DNA of 64,000 nt, taken from assembly GCA_002869185.1 (NCBI GenBank), contig PKTN01000012.1:118876-182875 (forward strand), given 5' to 3'. The stretch comes from Denitrovibrio sp. (GTDB lineage Bacteria; Chrysiogenota; Deferribacteres; Deferribacterales; Geovibrionaceae). The position numbers and the translations under genes were made by a program. Of this stretch, positions 36,918 through 48,138 are shown in pieces. The notes under the pieces are model-generated. The model saw nothing but the letters and a program-made list of their open reading frames with translations. It ran no database searches and was not told the origin of the DNA. Within the stretch, counting starts at the first letter, position 1. Every line of letters starts with the position of its first letter.

Positions 36918-38064
36918 AATAAGAGATACGGCATACGGTGGTTATGGCGTAGGAACACTCGAAGACGGCAGAGTTATTTTTTTACCACACACAGTCGAGG
37001 GTGACACTGTTACTTTCAAAATAACTGAAGACAAAGCAAAACTTGTCTACGGTGAAGTAGTTGAAATCATAAACCCATCAGAACACAGGATTGAGCCATA
37101 CTGTAAGCATATAGGCGAATGCGGAGGATGTGTTTTCGGGCACATTAACTATGAAAAACAACTTGAAATAAAGAAAGGCTTTGTAACCACAGCATTAGAT
37201 AGGAACAAAGTTGAGTACCCTGAGGCTACCATTGTCGGATGCGATTATAAAGAATTTCGCAACAGAGCAACTTTCAGAGTTTATAATGGCACAATCGGCT
37301 TTTATAAATTCAAGTCAAATACCTTCGTCCCTATCGAAGAGTGTCCAGTTCTAAAAAGCTCTATGATAGAGAAAGCTCGTGAAGTTGCAAAAGATATTAA
37401 AGGTAAGTCATATCTATATGTAACAGAAAATGACAAGGGTGAAGCATTAGCTCGTACTGAATACTTACTAAGCTCTAAATACAGCTTTGACGGTCTAAAA
37501 TCTAGGGAACAGTCGATAGGTAGAAAACATCTAGGCTATGACACCAGATATGGAACATTCTGGGTTGGTTTTCACTCGTTCCTTCAAGGTAATAGACATA
37601 TATCTAACCTGCTCCAAGATTTTGTCTTCGAAAACTCCGAAGGAAGACTAGGTCTAGAGCTATACTGTGGAACTGGCTACCTAACACTAGCTATGGCAAG
37701 GAAGTGTGAAAAGATCGATGCTATCGAAAGTTATGCACCATCTGTACGTCTCGCGGAAAGAGCAAAGCTTAAAAACGTAAAATGGCACATCTCTCTTAGT
37801 GAGCAAATAGGCACTATGGGTAAACGCAAGGTCGATATGATCGTTGCTGACCCTCCAAGAACAGGTCTAGAAAAAGAAGTTACTAACTATATTAAAGATA
37901 GTGGTGCTCAAAAGATTATATACATTTCGTGTGACCCTAACACTCTAGCAAGGGATATATCAAGGCTTTCAGGTAAGTACGCTATTGAAAAAATACAAAT
38001 ATGCGATCTCTTCCCTGGCTCTTACCACGTTGAGACTATGGTTTTGTTAAACAAAGTAAAGTGA
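36901..38064 (+). CDS. TrmA/RlmD-family RNA uracil-5 methyltransferase
   Basis: I place the start at TTG 36901 (LSQQTRIRDTAYGGYG), inside the end of trmN6. The N-terminal part is a TRAM domain (GYGVGTLEDGRVIFLPHTVEG). The cluster motif CKHIGECGGCVFG has the spacing of the family's [4Fe-4S] cysteines. The C-terminal Rossmann domain has LELYCGTGYLTLAMA and a catalytic block DPPRTGLEKEVTNY and YISCDPNTLARDI, with the nucleophilic Cys. Which rRNA or tRNA uracil is used cannot be decided from this sequence. Confidence 0.88.
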   Translation: MSQQTRIRDTAYGGYGVGTLEDGRVIFLPHTVEGDTVTFKITEDKAKLVYGEVVEIINPSEHRIEPYCKHIGECGGCVFGHINYEKQLEIKKGFVTTALDRNKVEYPEATIVGCDYKEFRNRATFRVYNGTIGFYKFKSNTFVPIEECPVLKSSMIEKAREVAKDIKGKSYLYVTENDKGEALARTEYLLSSKYSFDGLKSREQSIGRKHLGYDTRYGTFWVGFHSFLQGNRHISNLLQDFVFENSEGRLGLELYCGTGYLTLAMARKCEKIDAIESYAPSVRLAERAKLKNVKWHISLSEQIGTMGKRKVDMIVADPPRTGLEKEVTNYIKDSGAQKIIYISCDPNTLARDISRLSGKYAIEKIQICDLFPGSYHVETMVLLNKVK

Positions 38065-38118
38065 CACAAAACCCTTGATAACAAAGGCATTGACCTTAGT
38101 TATGCACAAAAGTTCGGC

Positions 38119-38147
38119 TTGACTGTGTACAATAATTTGATTATTAT
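38119..38147 (+). promoter_or_regulatory. Sigma-70 type promoter for the liv operon
   Basis: TTGACT (38119-38124) and TATTAT (38142-38147) are 17 bases apart, giving a start of transcription near 38154. This leaves a leader of about 37 bases before livK with a strong AGGGGG site. Confidence 0.6.
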
Positions 38148-38190
38148 TATCACTTACGTTTGATACAATAAAACAACAGGGGGAAATAGA

Positions 38191-39294
38191 ATGAAAAAAT
38201 TTCTATCCGCAATCGTTCTCTCAGCACTGATGACACTTACTGCATCTGCTGACACACTTAAATTAGGTGTAGCTGGTCCTCACTCTGGAGACCTTGCTTC
38301 CTATGGTATCCCAGCAACAAGAGCTGCTGCTCTTTACGCTAAAGAACTCAACGCTAAAGGTGGCATTCTCGGAATGCAAATCGAGATCGTTCAGTCTGAC
38401 GACGTTTGTAAGCCTGAAATCGCTGTTAACACAGCTAACAAGCTTGTTTCTGAAAAAGTTGCTTTCGTACTTGGACATATCTGTTCTGGTGCTACAAAAG
38501 CTGCTCTCGGAACATATAAAGATGCTGGCATCGCTGTTATGTCTCCATCAGCTACAAACCCTGGTCTCACTAAAAGTGGAGACTACCCTAACTTCTTTAG
38601 AACAATCGCTCCTGACGATGCACAAGCTAAGCTTGCTGTAGATTTCACAACTGAAAAGCTCGGTTCTAAACTTATCGCTGTTATCCATGATAAAGGCGAT
38701 TATGGTAAAGGTTTCGCTGAATTCGCTAAGAAATTCATCGAAGAGGGCGGAAAAGCTAAAGTTGCTCTTTTTGAAGGTGTAACTCCTGGTGCTGTTGACT
38801 ACACAGCTGTTGTTCAGAAGATCAAACGTAGCAAAGCTACTGCTGTTATCTTTGGTGGTTACCACCCTGAAGCTTCAAAAATCATCACTGCTATGAAGAA
38901 AAAGAAAGTAAAAGCTGCTTTCGTTTCTGATGACGGTGTAAAAGATGATACATTTATCAAAGTTGCTGGCAAATACTCTGAAGGTGGATATGCTACAGGA
39001 CCTAAAGATAACTCAGCTAATCCTCTTAACAAGAAAGCAATTGCTGATCACGTAGCTGCTTACAGCGAAAAGCCAGGTGCTTTCTATATCGAAGCATACT
39101 CTGCTATGATCGCTATTACAGAAGCTATCAAAGCTGCTGGTTCTACTGACTACGCAAAGGTAACTGCTGCTCTTAAATCTAACTGGGTAGAGACACCTAT
39201 CGGTAAAATCAAATTCGACGAAAGAGGCGATGCTATTGGTGCTGGTTTCTCTGTTTACCAAGTTCAAAACGGTAAATACGTAGAAGTTAAATAA
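38191..39294 (+). CDS. livK: Branched-chain amino acid ABC transporter, substrate-binding protein
   Basis: This is a 367-residue periplasmic protein with signal peptide ending TASA before DTLKLG. It follows the LivK/LivJ pattern: GVAGPHSGDLASYGIPATRAA near the start, LGHICSGATKAAL, MSPSATNPGLT, FRTIAPDDAQAKLAVDF and AVIHDKGDYGKGFAEFA. The codon use (many GCT, AAA, GGT) suggests high expression. It binds leucine, isoleucine, valine or a similar compound and delivers it to the livHMGF transporter coded just after. A stable hairpin after its stop probably raises its expression over the membrane parts. Confidence 0.93.
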   Translation: MKKFLSAIVLSALMTLTASADTLKLGVAGPHSGDLASYGIPATRAAALYAKELNAKGGILGMQIEIVQSDDVCKPEIAVNTANKLVSEKVAFVLGHICSGATKAALGTYKDAGIAVMSPSATNPGLTKSGDYPNFFRTIAPDDAQAKLAVDFTTEKLGSKLIAVIHDKGDYGKGFAEFAKKFIEEGGKAKVALFEGVTPGAVDYTAVVQKIKRSKATAVIFGGYHPEASKIITAMKKKKVKAAFVSDDGVKDDTFIKVAGKYSEGGYATGPKDNSANPLNKKAIADHVAAYSEKPGAFYIEAYSAMIAITEAIKAAGSTDYAKVTAALKSNWVETPIGKIKFDERGDAIGAGFSVYQVQNGKYVEVK

Positions 39295-39320
39295 TTTAGC
39301 TTATAATCAATCGAATAATC

Positions 39321-39346
39321 AGAGGGGTGCATTTATGTACCCCTCT
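39321..39346 (+). promoter_or_regulatory. Stable hairpin between livK and livH
   Basis: AGAGGGGT pairs with ACCCCTCT and the inner GCAT with ATGT. There is no strong T-run, so it is more likely an mRNA-stabilising or partial-termination hairpin than a full terminator. Confidence 0.6.
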
Positions 39347-39369
39347 ATCTTATTATAGGATAAATACAA

Positions 39370-40272
39370 ATGGAATATTTCCTTGAACTTTTTCTCGGTG
39401 GGCTAACGAGGGGTAGCATTTATGCTTTGATAGCGCTAGGTTATACTATGGTTTATGGTATCATCCAGCTTATCAACTTCGCTCACGGTGAAATATACAT
39501 GATTGGAGCTTTCACAGCTCTTATTTTTGCTTCCGTATTGTCAATTTTAGGCTGGCCAGCTCTAGCAATATTTGTAGTTGCAACAGCCGCAGCAGTATTA
39601 TATTCATCTGCTTATGGTTACACTATTGAAAAAATAGCATACACACCACTTAGAAATGCCCCTAGGCTTTCACCACTTATTAGTGCTATTGGTATGTCAC
39701 TCTTTTTACAGAACTATGTGCTTCTTGCGCAGACATCTGACTTTCTCCCTTTTCCACAGCTAATCCCCGACTTCGAATTTATGGAGCCGATCTCACATAT
39801 ATTCAGCTCAGCTGAACTTGCAATAGTATTAACAACTGTCATAGTGATGCTTCTGCTCACATATTATATCAAGTTTACTAATATGGGTAAGGCAATGCGT
39901 GCAACAGCTCAGGACAAGACGATGGCTCTTCTTATAGGGATCAACGTCGATAGAGTCATTTCTGTTACATTCATCATTGGTTCCTCTCTTGCCGCTCTGG
40001 GAGGCGTACTTATCGCCAACCACATTGGTCAGGTAAACTTCTATATCGGCTTTATTGCTGGTATTAAGGCTTTCACAGCTGCTGTTCTCGGCGGTATTGG
40101 TTCTATCCCTGGTGCAGTGCTTGGAGCACTCATCCTCGGCTGGACAGAAAGTTTTGCAACTGGATACATCTCCAGTGACTACGAAGACGTTTTTGCTTTT
40201 GGTCTTCTTGTACTAATTCTAATTTTCAGACCTGCAGGACTACTCGGCAGATCAGAAACTAAGAAGGTGTAA
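39370..40272 (+). CDS. livH: Branched-chain amino acid ABC transporter permease LivH
   Basis: This is a 300-residue protein with about eight membrane segments. Family markers are GLTRGSIYALIALGYTMVYGI at the start, INFAHGEIYMIGAF, and the coupling region GKAMRATAQDKTMALLIGIN. It pairs with livM and lies one base ahead of it (ATG two bases after the TAA), so expression is coupled. Confidence 0.95.
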   Translation: MEYFLELFLGGLTRGSIYALIALGYTMVYGIIQLINFAHGEIYMIGAFTALIFASVLSILGWPALAIFVVATAAAVLYSSAYGYTIEKIAYTPLRNAPRLSPLISAIGMSLFLQNYVLLAQTSDFLPFPQLIPDFEFMEPISHIFSSAELAIVLTTVIVMLLLTYYIKFTNMGKAMRATAQDKTMALLIGINVDRVISVTFIIGSSLAALGGVLIANHIGQVNFYIGFIAGIKAFTAAVLGGIGSIPGAVLGALILGWTESFATGYISSDYEDVFAFGLLVLILIFRPAGLLGRSETKKV

Positions 40273-40273
40273 C

Positions 40274-41485
40274 ATGGATTATATGTTAAAATCTTTAAAA
40301 GTCGCTATATGGTTTATGTTTCTAACATTCCCTGTAGTAGTAATAAAAGTAAATACTATTGAAAACGTCGTAATATGGCGTTGGCACAACATGTTCTACA
40401 TGGGTATCAGTATCTTCTTTGTCTCTATGGTCTGGCGTTATTTCCTACAAAGAAAGGAGATGAGCGGCAAAAAAGAGAAGACAGATGAGAAGACTTTCAC
40501 TCAATCTATCATGGAAAATCCAGTAATGTTTAAATCCGTTTCTGGTGGAATCCTTGCTGTTTTATGTGTGCTCCCATTTATTACTGACTCATATCAGATA
40601 AACATCCTGACAGTGGCACTTATGTATATTGTGCTTGGTCTTGGTTTAAATATCGTTGTTGGTCTAGCAGGTCTTCTCGACCTAGGTTTTGTTGCCTTCT
40701 ATGCTGTTGGTGCTTATACATACGCACTACTTAACCACCACTTCGGACTCTCTTTTTGGATTGTCCTCCCTATAGGTGGTTCACTTGCTGCGATATTTGG
40801 TATACTCCTCGGTTTCCCTGTTCTCAGGCTTCGTGGAGACTATCTAGCTATCGTAACTCTTGGTTTTGGTGAGATAATTCGTCTGGTTCTTGAAAACTGG
40901 AATGACTTCTCTATGGGACCATCTGGTATAGCTAATATTGACAGACCTACCTTTTTCGGTATGGATCTAACACTTAACCAATCAACTATTTACATATATT
41001 TCTTAATGATATTATTCACTATTTTCACCATTTTCTTTGTGAATAGACTTCAAAACAGCCGTATTGGTCGTGCATGGCTAGCTCTTCGTGAAGACGAAAC
41101 TGCATGTCAAGCTATGGGTGTTGGTAAAACAAGAACGAAGCTTATGGCGTTTGCTCTTGGTGCTGCTTGGGCTGGTCTTATGGGTGTTGTATTCGCCGCT
41201 AAGACTACATTTATAAACCCTGCGAGTTTCACCTTCCTCGAATCAGCGATCATACTTTCTGTTGTTGTTCTCGGTGGTATGGGCTCTATCCCAGGTGTTA
41301 TCCTCGGTGCTCTCATTATGATTCTCCTTCCAGAGTATCTACGTGCTTTTTCCGAGTATCGTATGCTGGTTTTTGGTGGTGCTATGGTTGTGATGATGGT
41401 ATTCCGTCCACAAGGTCTTGTTAGTAACTTCAGGCGAAAATATTCATTCCATTCGGCGGATACGGATGGAAGGTTTGGTAGATAA
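40274..41485 (+). CDS. livM: Branched-chain amino acid ABC transporter permease LivM
   Basis: This is a 403-residue protein with a longer N-terminus than LivH, two extra membrane segments and a Lys-rich loop (QRKEMSGKKEKTDEKTF). The conserved LivM core is LGLGLNIVVGLAGLLDLGFV, RLRGDYLAIVTLGFGEIIR and AWLALREDETACQAMGVG. It ends one base before the ATG of livG. The high number of glycine and leucine in membrane segments is as usual. Confidence 0.95.
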   Translation: MDYMLKSLKVAIWFMFLTFPVVVIKVNTIENVVIWRWHNMFYMGISIFFVSMVWRYFLQRKEMSGKKEKTDEKTFTQSIMENPVMFKSVSGGILAVLCVLPFITDSYQINILTVALMYIVLGLGLNIVVGLAGLLDLGFVAFYAVGAYTYALLNHHFGLSFWIVLPIGGSLAAIFGILLGFPVLRLRGDYLAIVTLGFGEIIRLVLENWNDFSMGPSGIANIDRPTFFGMDLTLNQSTIYIYFLMILFTIFTIFFVNRLQNSRIGRAWLALREDETACQAMGVGKTRTKLMAFALGAAWAGLMGVVFAAKTTFINPASFTFLESAIILSVVVLGGMGSIPGVILGALIMILLPEYLRAFSEYRMLVFGGAMVVMMVFRPQGLVSNFRRKYSFHSADTDGRFGR

Positions 41486-41486
41486 T

Positions 41487-42275
41487 ATGGAACATATATT
41501 AGATGTAAAAGGACTCACAATGGACTTTGGCGGACTTCGCGCCGTAGACTCTGTGGATCTTTATGTAGATAAACAAGAAATAGTAGCTCTCATAGGACCT
41601 AACGGTGCAGGAAAAACAACATTCTTCAACTGTATCACAGGTATCTATAACCCTTCACAGGGTGATATTAGAGCACTGACACACTCTGGTGCTGTTGCTA
41701 GACTTAACGGTCTTAAACCGAACAGAGTCACTGAAAGAGGACTCGCGAGAACTTTTCAGAATATCAGGCTTTTCCCTACAATGACTGTCCTTGAGAATGT
41801 TATGATTGGAAAGCACTGCCGTATGAAAGCAAAGGTACTTGGTGCCCTCTTCCGTGATAAAAAGACTAGAGCAGAAGAGCTGAAAGCTGCTAATGAGAGT
41901 TACGATATCCTCGAAAAGATTGGTCTTGCAAATGTTTGTGATGAGCAGGCGTGCAACCTTCCTTACGGTGACCAGCGTAAACTTGAAATTGCGAGAGCTA
42001 TGGCTACAGAGCCTTCAATACTGCTCCTCGACGAACCTGCCGCTGGTATGAACCCACAGGAAACTGTCGAGCTTACAGACCTTATCCGTCAGATACGCAA
42101 CGAAGAAAACATCTCAATCTTACTCATCGAACATGACATGAAACTGGTTATGAATCTCTCTGAGAGAATCTATGTTATGGATCACGGTCAGAAGATCGCT
42201 GAAGGGACTCCTATAGAAATAAGGAACAATCCTGAAGTTATCAAAGCGTACCTTGGGGAGGATATGGATGCTTGA
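41487..42275 (+). CDS. livG: Branched-chain amino acid ABC transporter ATP-binding protein LivG
   Basis: I chose ATG 41487 (MEHILDVKGLTMDF) just after the livM stop. The 262-residue ATPase has Walker A GPNGAGKTT, the signature in NLPYGDQRKLEIARA (LPYG in place of LSGG, normal for LivG) and Walker B ILLLDEPAAGMNPQE. It energises transport with LivF. Its TGA stop overlaps the start of livF by eight bases. Confidence 0.95.
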   Translation: MEHILDVKGLTMDFGGLRAVDSVDLYVDKQEIVALIGPNGAGKTTFFNCITGIYNPSQGDIRALTHSGAVARLNGLKPNRVTERGLARTFQNIRLFPTMTVLENVMIGKHCRMKAKVLGALFRDKKTRAEELKAANESYDILEKIGLANVCDEQACNLPYGDQRKLEIARAMATEPSILLLDEPAAGMNPQETVELTDLIRQIRNEENISILLIEHDMKLVMNLSERIYVMDHGQKIAEGTPIEIRNNPEVIKAYLGEDMDA

Positions 42276-42975
42276 AATAAAAAACATGAACACCTATTAC
42301 GGTAATATACAGGCTTTGCACGATATTAATATCTCTGTTAAACAAGGAGAGATTATCACACTTATTGGTGCAAACGGTGCAGGTAAAACAACAACTCTCA
42401 TGTCCATGAGCAACGTTGTGACACCTAAACAGGGAGAGATTACTTTCCTCGGTGAGCAGTTACTCACTAAGAAGCCTGACGATATCGTTAAAATGGGTCT
42501 TATACACGTTCCTGAGGGACGCCACATATTCCCTTACCTCTCTGTAATGGAAAATCTCGATCTAGGAGCTTTCCTTCGTAATGACAAGGCAGGTATCAAA
42601 AAAGACTTAGATCATGTATTTGAGCTATTCCCAAGACTCCACGAGCGTAGAAACCAACAAGGTGGAACACTCTCTGGTGGTGAGCAACAAATGCTGGCTA
42701 TTTCTAGAGCACTTATGGCTCAACCGAAGCTTCTACTCCTTGATGAACCTTCACTCGGTCTAGCACCTATTATAGTGCGTCAGATTTTTGATATCATTAA
42801 GCGTATTAACAAAGAGAATGGTACAACTATTTTCCTCGTTGAGCAAAACGCTAACCTTGCACTTAAGGTTGCTGACAGAGGCTATGTTATGGAGAACGGG
42901 CACATCACCCTTGAAGATACGGCAGATAACCTCTTAGCTAATGAAGACGTTAAAAAGGCTTACCTAGGAATCTAA
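42268..42975 (+). CDS. livF: Branched-chain amino acid ABC transporter ATP-binding protein LivF
   Basis: I chose ATG 42268 (MLEIKNMNTYYGNIQ) behind GGGGAGG, inside the end of livG. The 235-residue ATPase has Walker A GANGAGKTT, signature TLSGGEQQM and Walker B LLLLDEPSLGLAP, all typical of LivF. It is the last gene of the operon; a terminator lies about 97 bases later. Confidence 0.95.
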   Translation: MLEIKNMNTYYGNIQALHDINISVKQGEIITLIGANGAGKTTTLMSMSNVVTPKQGEITFLGEQLLTKKPDDIVKMGLIHVPEGRHIFPYLSVMENLDLGAFLRNDKAGIKKDLDHVFELFPRLHERRNQQGGTLSGGEQQMLAISRALMAQPKLLLLDEPSLGLAPIIVRQIFDIIKRINKENGTTIFLVEQNANLALKVADRGYVMENGHITLEDTADNLLANEDVKKAYLGI

Positions 42976-43071
42976 CACAGCCAGCGCTGTGAGGCTTGTT
43001 TCGGCTTATTTGCACTTCCACGCTTATACAGCTCACGTTGTGAGCTTACAAAGTTAAATTTTAATAGAAAG
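42976..43071. other. Intergenic region after livF
   Basis: About 95 bases without a gene. It includes a short CAGCGCTG palindrome and an AGCTCAC/GTGAGCT stem, which may be part of the mRNA end of the liv operon. Confidence 0.4.
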
Positions 43072-43097
43072 GGGAATCGGAAACGGTTCCCTTTTTT
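43072..43097 (+). terminator. Terminator of the liv operon
   Basis: GGGAATCG pairs with CGGTTCCC around a GAAA tetraloop and is followed by six T. Confidence 0.9.
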
Positions 43098-43107
43098 GAT
43101 TAATATT

Positions 43108-43262
43108 CTGTCACTCTGAGCCTGTTCGTAGGCGTAAGAGTCTATAGCCTCAGCATAATAGACTCATAATCCAACATCTAAACAGTCATATTATCTTAAT
43201 GTCAGAGATTCTCACGTCGCTATGCGACTCAGTTTGAGTGATACGAAGATTATAAGTGACAA
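43108..43262. repeat. Imperfect inverted repeat, probably a dispersed intergenic repeat
   Basis: The left arm reads CTGTCACTCTGAGCC then GGCGTAAGAGTCT. The right arm, read on the other strand, contains TCACTC, CTGAG, GCGACGTGAGA and TCT in the same order. Similar TCACTCTGAG-type elements are common short dispersed repeats in bacterial genomes. It lies between the ends of the liv and atp operons. Confidence 0.5.
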
Positions 43263-43266
43263 CAAA

Positions 43267-43305
43267 AAAGGGCACATACTTTCGTACATGCCCTTTATAT
43301 TTATT
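43267..43305. terminator. Bidirectional terminator for the atp operon
   Basis: AAAGGGCA pairs with TGCCCTTT and the inner TAC with GTA. It ends the minus-strand atp operon just after atpC (43329) and faces the liv operon. Confidence 0.75.
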
Positions 43306-43328
43306 TAGCTGTGAAAAATAATCTAAGA

Positions 43329-43748
43329 TTATCTTCTATACTTCTCAGCGATCTGCACACTAGTAAGCTCTTTCATAAGCCTTACTTCGGCCTCTTTAAA
43401 AGCTTTCTCGTCAGCTTTACGCTCTTTATCGAGATTCTGCTCAGCCTTAAGCTTACGCTCAATAGCCTCGTCAAGATTGATCTCTTGTCCGAGCTCAGCA
43501 TCATCAGCGAGGACTATAACTTTGTTGTCGTTAACTTCTAGGAAGCCTCCACCAACGATAGCTACATAGTCAGTCTGCTTGCCTGTTCTGTATCCAAGCT
43601 CGCCTACTCTGAGTGCTGTAAGAAGTGGTGCGTGTTCTGGAAGAACACCGAGGTCACCCTCAACACCAGGTGCTATCACTTCTTCTACATCTTCAGAAAG
43701 GATCATCCTTTCTGGTGTAACAAGCTCTAGCCTTATAGTATCAGCCAT
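43329..43748 (-). CDS. atpC: ATP synthase F1 epsilon subunit
   Basis: This is a 139-residue protein with the N-terminal beta barrel (LELVTPERMILSEDVEEVIAPG, then GDLGVLPEHAPLLTALRVG) and a C-terminal helical hairpin (AIERKLKAEQNLDKERKADEK begins it). It joins gamma in the central stalk and restrains ATP hydrolysis. It starts two bases after the atpD stop and is the last gene of the operon. Confidence 0.96.
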   Translation of the reverse strand: MADTIRLELVTPERMILSEDVEEVIAPGVEGDLGVLPEHAPLLTALRVGELGYRTGKQTDYVAIVGGGFLEVNDNKVIVLADDAELGQEINLDEAIERKLKAEQNLDKERKADEKAFKEAEVRLMKELTSVQIAEKYRR

Positions 43749-43750
43749 TA

Positions 43751-45169
<1,419 letters not shown>

Positions 45170-45187
45170 TTATTAAATTAGTTATTA

Positions 45188-46048
45188 TCAATTAAGTGCT
45201 TCAGCACCGTTTACAATGTCTAGAATCTCAGTTGTAATTGCAGCTTGGCGAGCTTTGTTAAACTGAAGCTCGAGCTTCTTAACAAGGTCTCCAGCGTTTC
45301 TGGATGCGTTATCCATAGCAATCATTCTTGCACCATGCTCACCCGCAATGGATTCGAGTATGGCAAAGAAAACTGTGAAATTTATATATCTAGGCATTAT
45401 CTCTTTAAGCAGTGCATCCGCTTTAGGCTCGTAGATGTAATCTACGCTATCGTCAGCAGCCTCTTTAGCTTCAAAAGAAAGAGGGAGCACTTTAGTAATT
45501 TTACCTACTTGTACAGAAGTTGATTTAAACTCGTTGTGGATAGTATAAATCTCATCCACTTCTTCGTTCATGAAATATTCAACAAGCTTGTCGCCTATTT
45601 CGCCAGCTTCATCGTAAGTTATCCTACCACCAAAGGTGATGTATTTTTCAAGCACTTCGTTTCCGCGCCTTCCAAATGCATCGTTACCTTTTTTACCTAC
45701 CATCACGAACTTGATATTTTTATCAGGGTTTTCGTTGATGAAAGCAATTGTCTTTTTAAGTACGTTTGAGTTAAACGCACCACAAAGACCTTTGTCACTG
45801 GTAATAATGGCAAGACATACGTTTTTAACTTCTGCTTTTTCAGCGAGAAATGGATGGCTCTCAGAGTCAACCTTCTCCGCCATATTACAGCAAAGTTCGT
45901 AAATTTTATTCGCATAAGCACGAGCATCGTTCATAGCTTCTTCGGCTTTTCTCATTCTAGCCGCGGAAACCATTTTCATAGCTTTCGTGATCTTCTGCGT
46001 ATTTTGAACGGATTTAATTTTCCGTTTTATATCCATTACACCAGGCAT
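45188..46048 (-). CDS. atpG: ATP synthase F1 gamma subunit
   Basis: This 286-residue central stalk protein has the conserved ends: KRKIKSVQNTQKITKAMKMV at the N-terminus and ARMIAMDNASRNAGDLV with QFNKARQAAITTEI at the C-terminus. It rotates inside alpha3beta3. It follows atpA with a 10-base gap. Confidence 0.97.
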   Translation of the reverse strand: MPGVMDIKRKIKSVQNTQKITKAMKMVSAARMRKAEEAMNDARAYANKIYELCCNMAEKVDSESHPFLAEKAEVKNVCLAIITSDKGLCGAFNSNVLKKTIAFINENPDKNIKFVMVGKKGNDAFGRRGNEVLEKYITFGGRITYDEAGEIGDKLVEYFMNEEVDEIYTIHNEFKSTSVQVGKITKVLPLSFEAKEAADDSVDYIYEPKADALLKEIMPRYINFTVFFAILESIAGEHGARMIAMDNASRNAGDLVKKLELQFNKARQAAITTEILDIVNGAEALN

Positions 46049-46058
46049 TTAAAGCTCC

Positions 46059-47567
46059 TTACGCTGTAAACATCTTTTTGAATTCTTCTACTGCCGCTTT
46101 CATGCTTCCAAGGAGCTCATCAGAGAGTTTTCCTTTTTCAACAATCTCGGAAAGAATTTCAGGTTTGCTACTCTTAAGGAATGCGAGATATTCTTTCTCG
46201 AATTTTGCAAGAGCTGATGTTTCAATTTCATCAAGGAGTCCGTTAACACCTGCGTGGATTATTACAACCTGCTCCTCAACTCTAGCTGGGCTATATTGTC
46301 CCTGCTTGAGGATTTCAACGAGCTTACCACCACGTTTAAGTTGAGCTTGAGTAGCTGCGTCAAGGTCAGAACCGAACTGTGCGAAAGCCGCAACTTCACG
46401 GAACTGAGCAAGTTCAAGTTTAAGACGACCTGCAACCTGCTTCATACCTTTAATCTGAGCAGCACCACCAACCCTAGATACCGAAATACCAACGTTTACC
46501 GCTGGACGGATACCAGAGAGGAAGAGATCAGACTCAAGGAAGATTTGACCGTCTGTAATAGAAATAACGTTTGTAGGAATATATGCTGAAACGTCACTCG
46601 CCTGTGTCTCAATAATTGGGAGAGCAGTGAGTGAACCACCACCTTCAGCGTCAGAAAGCTTAGCAGCTCTCTCAAGAAGTCTTGAGTGAAGGTAGAAAAC
46701 GTCACCAGGATAAGCTTCACGGCCAGGAGGTCTTCTAAGAAGAAGTGACATCTGACGATAAGCAGTAGCCTGCTTTGAAAGGTCATCGTATACGAGAAGT
46801 GCGTGCTGTCCTCTATCTCTAAAGTACTCACCCATTGTAGTACCTGCGAGAGGTGCGATGAACTGCATTGGAGCTGGGTCTGAAGCAGAAGCGGAAACAA
46901 CAATTGTGTATTCCATAGCGCCGTGCTTCTCAAGTGTATCTACGATACGAGCTACTGTAGATCTTCTCTGACCAATAGCAACGTAAACACATATCATGTT
47001 CTGACCTTTTTGGTTGATGATAGCATCAATCGCAACAGCAGTTTTACCTGTCTGGCGGTCACCAATGATAAGCTCTCTCTGTCCTCTACCGATTGGGATC
47101 ATAGAGTCAATAGCCTTGATACCTGTTTGAACAGGCTCGTGAACTGGCTTTCTCTTTACGATACCAGGAGCAATCTTCTCGATTACGTCGAATTCTTTTG
47201 TTTCAATTGGACCTTTACCGTCGATAGGCTGTCCAAGGGCATCAACAACACGTCCGATCATAGCTTCACCAACAGGAACAGAAGCAATTTTGCCTGTTCT
47301 CTTAACGATGTCACCTTCACGAATATGTCCGTACTCACCCATAATAACGATACCTACGTTATCTTCTTCAAGGTTGAAAACAATTCCAAAAACTCCGCCA
47401 GGAAGCTCTAAAAGCTCTCCAGCCATAGCCTTATCTAGGCCATAAACTTTAGCAATACCGTCACCAGCAGTGAGGATAGTACCTACTTCGTCCATTTCTA
47501 CTTTTTGGTCGAAGTTCTTAATCTGATCGCGTATGATCTGGCTTATCTCTTCAGCTTTGATCTGCAT
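46059..47567 (-). CDS. atpA: ATP synthase F1 alpha subunit
   Basis: This 502-residue noncatalytic nucleotide-binding subunit has Walker A GDRQTGKT, the block [20 protein letters not shown] and [20 protein letters not shown]. It forms the hexamer with beta. The start ATG 47567 has GGAGATT nearby. Normal length. Confidence 0.98.
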   Translation of the reverse strand: MQIKAEEISQIIRDQIKNFDQKVEMDEVGTILTAGDGIAKVYGLDKAMAGELLELPGGVFGIVFNLEEDNVGIVIMGEYGHIREGDIVKRTGKIASVPVGEAMIGRVVDALGQPIDGKGPIETKEFDVIEKIAPGIVKRKPVHEPVQTGIKAIDSMIPIGRGQRELIIGDRQTGKTAVAIDAIINQKGQNMICVYVAIGQRRSTVARIVDTLEKHGAMEYTIVVSASASDPAPMQFIAPLAGTTMGEYFRDRGQHALLVYDDLSKQATAYRQMSLLLRRPPGREAYPGDVFYLHSRLLERAAKLSDAEGGGSLTALPIIETQASDVSAYIPTNVISITDGQIFLESDLFLSGIRPAVNVGISVSRVGGAAQIKGMKQVAGRLKLELAQFREVAAFAQFGSDLDAATQAQLKRGGKLVEILKQGQYSPARVEEQVVIIHAGVNGLLDEIETSALAKFEKEYLAFLKSSKPEILSEIVEKGKLSDELLGSMKAAVEEFKKMFTA

Positions 47568-47601
47568 ACAGCCAATCTCCTTAACTTTACTTAGTATTCT
47601 T

Positions 47602-48138
47602 TTATATTAACTGATCTTTTATCTTATTGAGCTGGCCTCTGACGCTAGCGTCATAGAGGTTACTCCCAACCTGAGCTACAACACCACCAAGTATGGAAGC
47701 GTCTACAGTCTCTTTGATTGTTATCTTTTTGCCTGTGATATTATTAAGGACTTCGCTTAAAGCTTTCTTAGATGCATCATCCAAGCCAGCAGCAACTGTA
47801 ACAACAGCTTCTGCTTCGCCTCTGTCCGTCATATCCATAGACAAGACTTCATCAGCAATAAGCTTAAGAAGTGAAAGTCTGCCTTTTGACACAAGAATAG
47901 TAATAAACTTATAGAGGAAATCATCTAAAGTTCCATTACTCTTGAGTGTATCAATAACAGCCTGCTTCTCAGACTTTTTGATGAGTGGGTTTTTAACCAA
48001 TACTTGAAAATCAGCTGACTCTTCGTAAAGAGAACTGATAACAGCAATCTGATTTATTACGTCTTGAGTTTTATTCTCTGCTTTAGCCTCATTAAAAAGA
48101 GCTTGAGCATAGCGGTCAGCGATTATATTTTCTTTCAT
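47602..48138 (-). CDS. atpH: ATP synthase F1 delta subunit
   Basis: This 178-residue protein has the delta/OSCP pattern: [18 protein letters not shown] at the start, a helical N-terminal domain, and a C-terminal [21 protein letters not shown] that binds the b subunits. It overlaps atpF by four bases (ATGA), so the two are coupled. Confidence 0.95.
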   Translation of the reverse strand: MKENIIADRYAQALFNEAKAENKTQDVINQIAVISSLYEESADFQVLVKNPLIKKSEKQAVIDTLKSNGTLDDFLYKFITILVSKGRLSLLKLIADEVLSMDMTDRGEAEAVVTVAAGLDDASKKALSEVLNNITGKKITIKETVDASILGGVVAQVGSNLYDASVRGQLNKIKDQLI

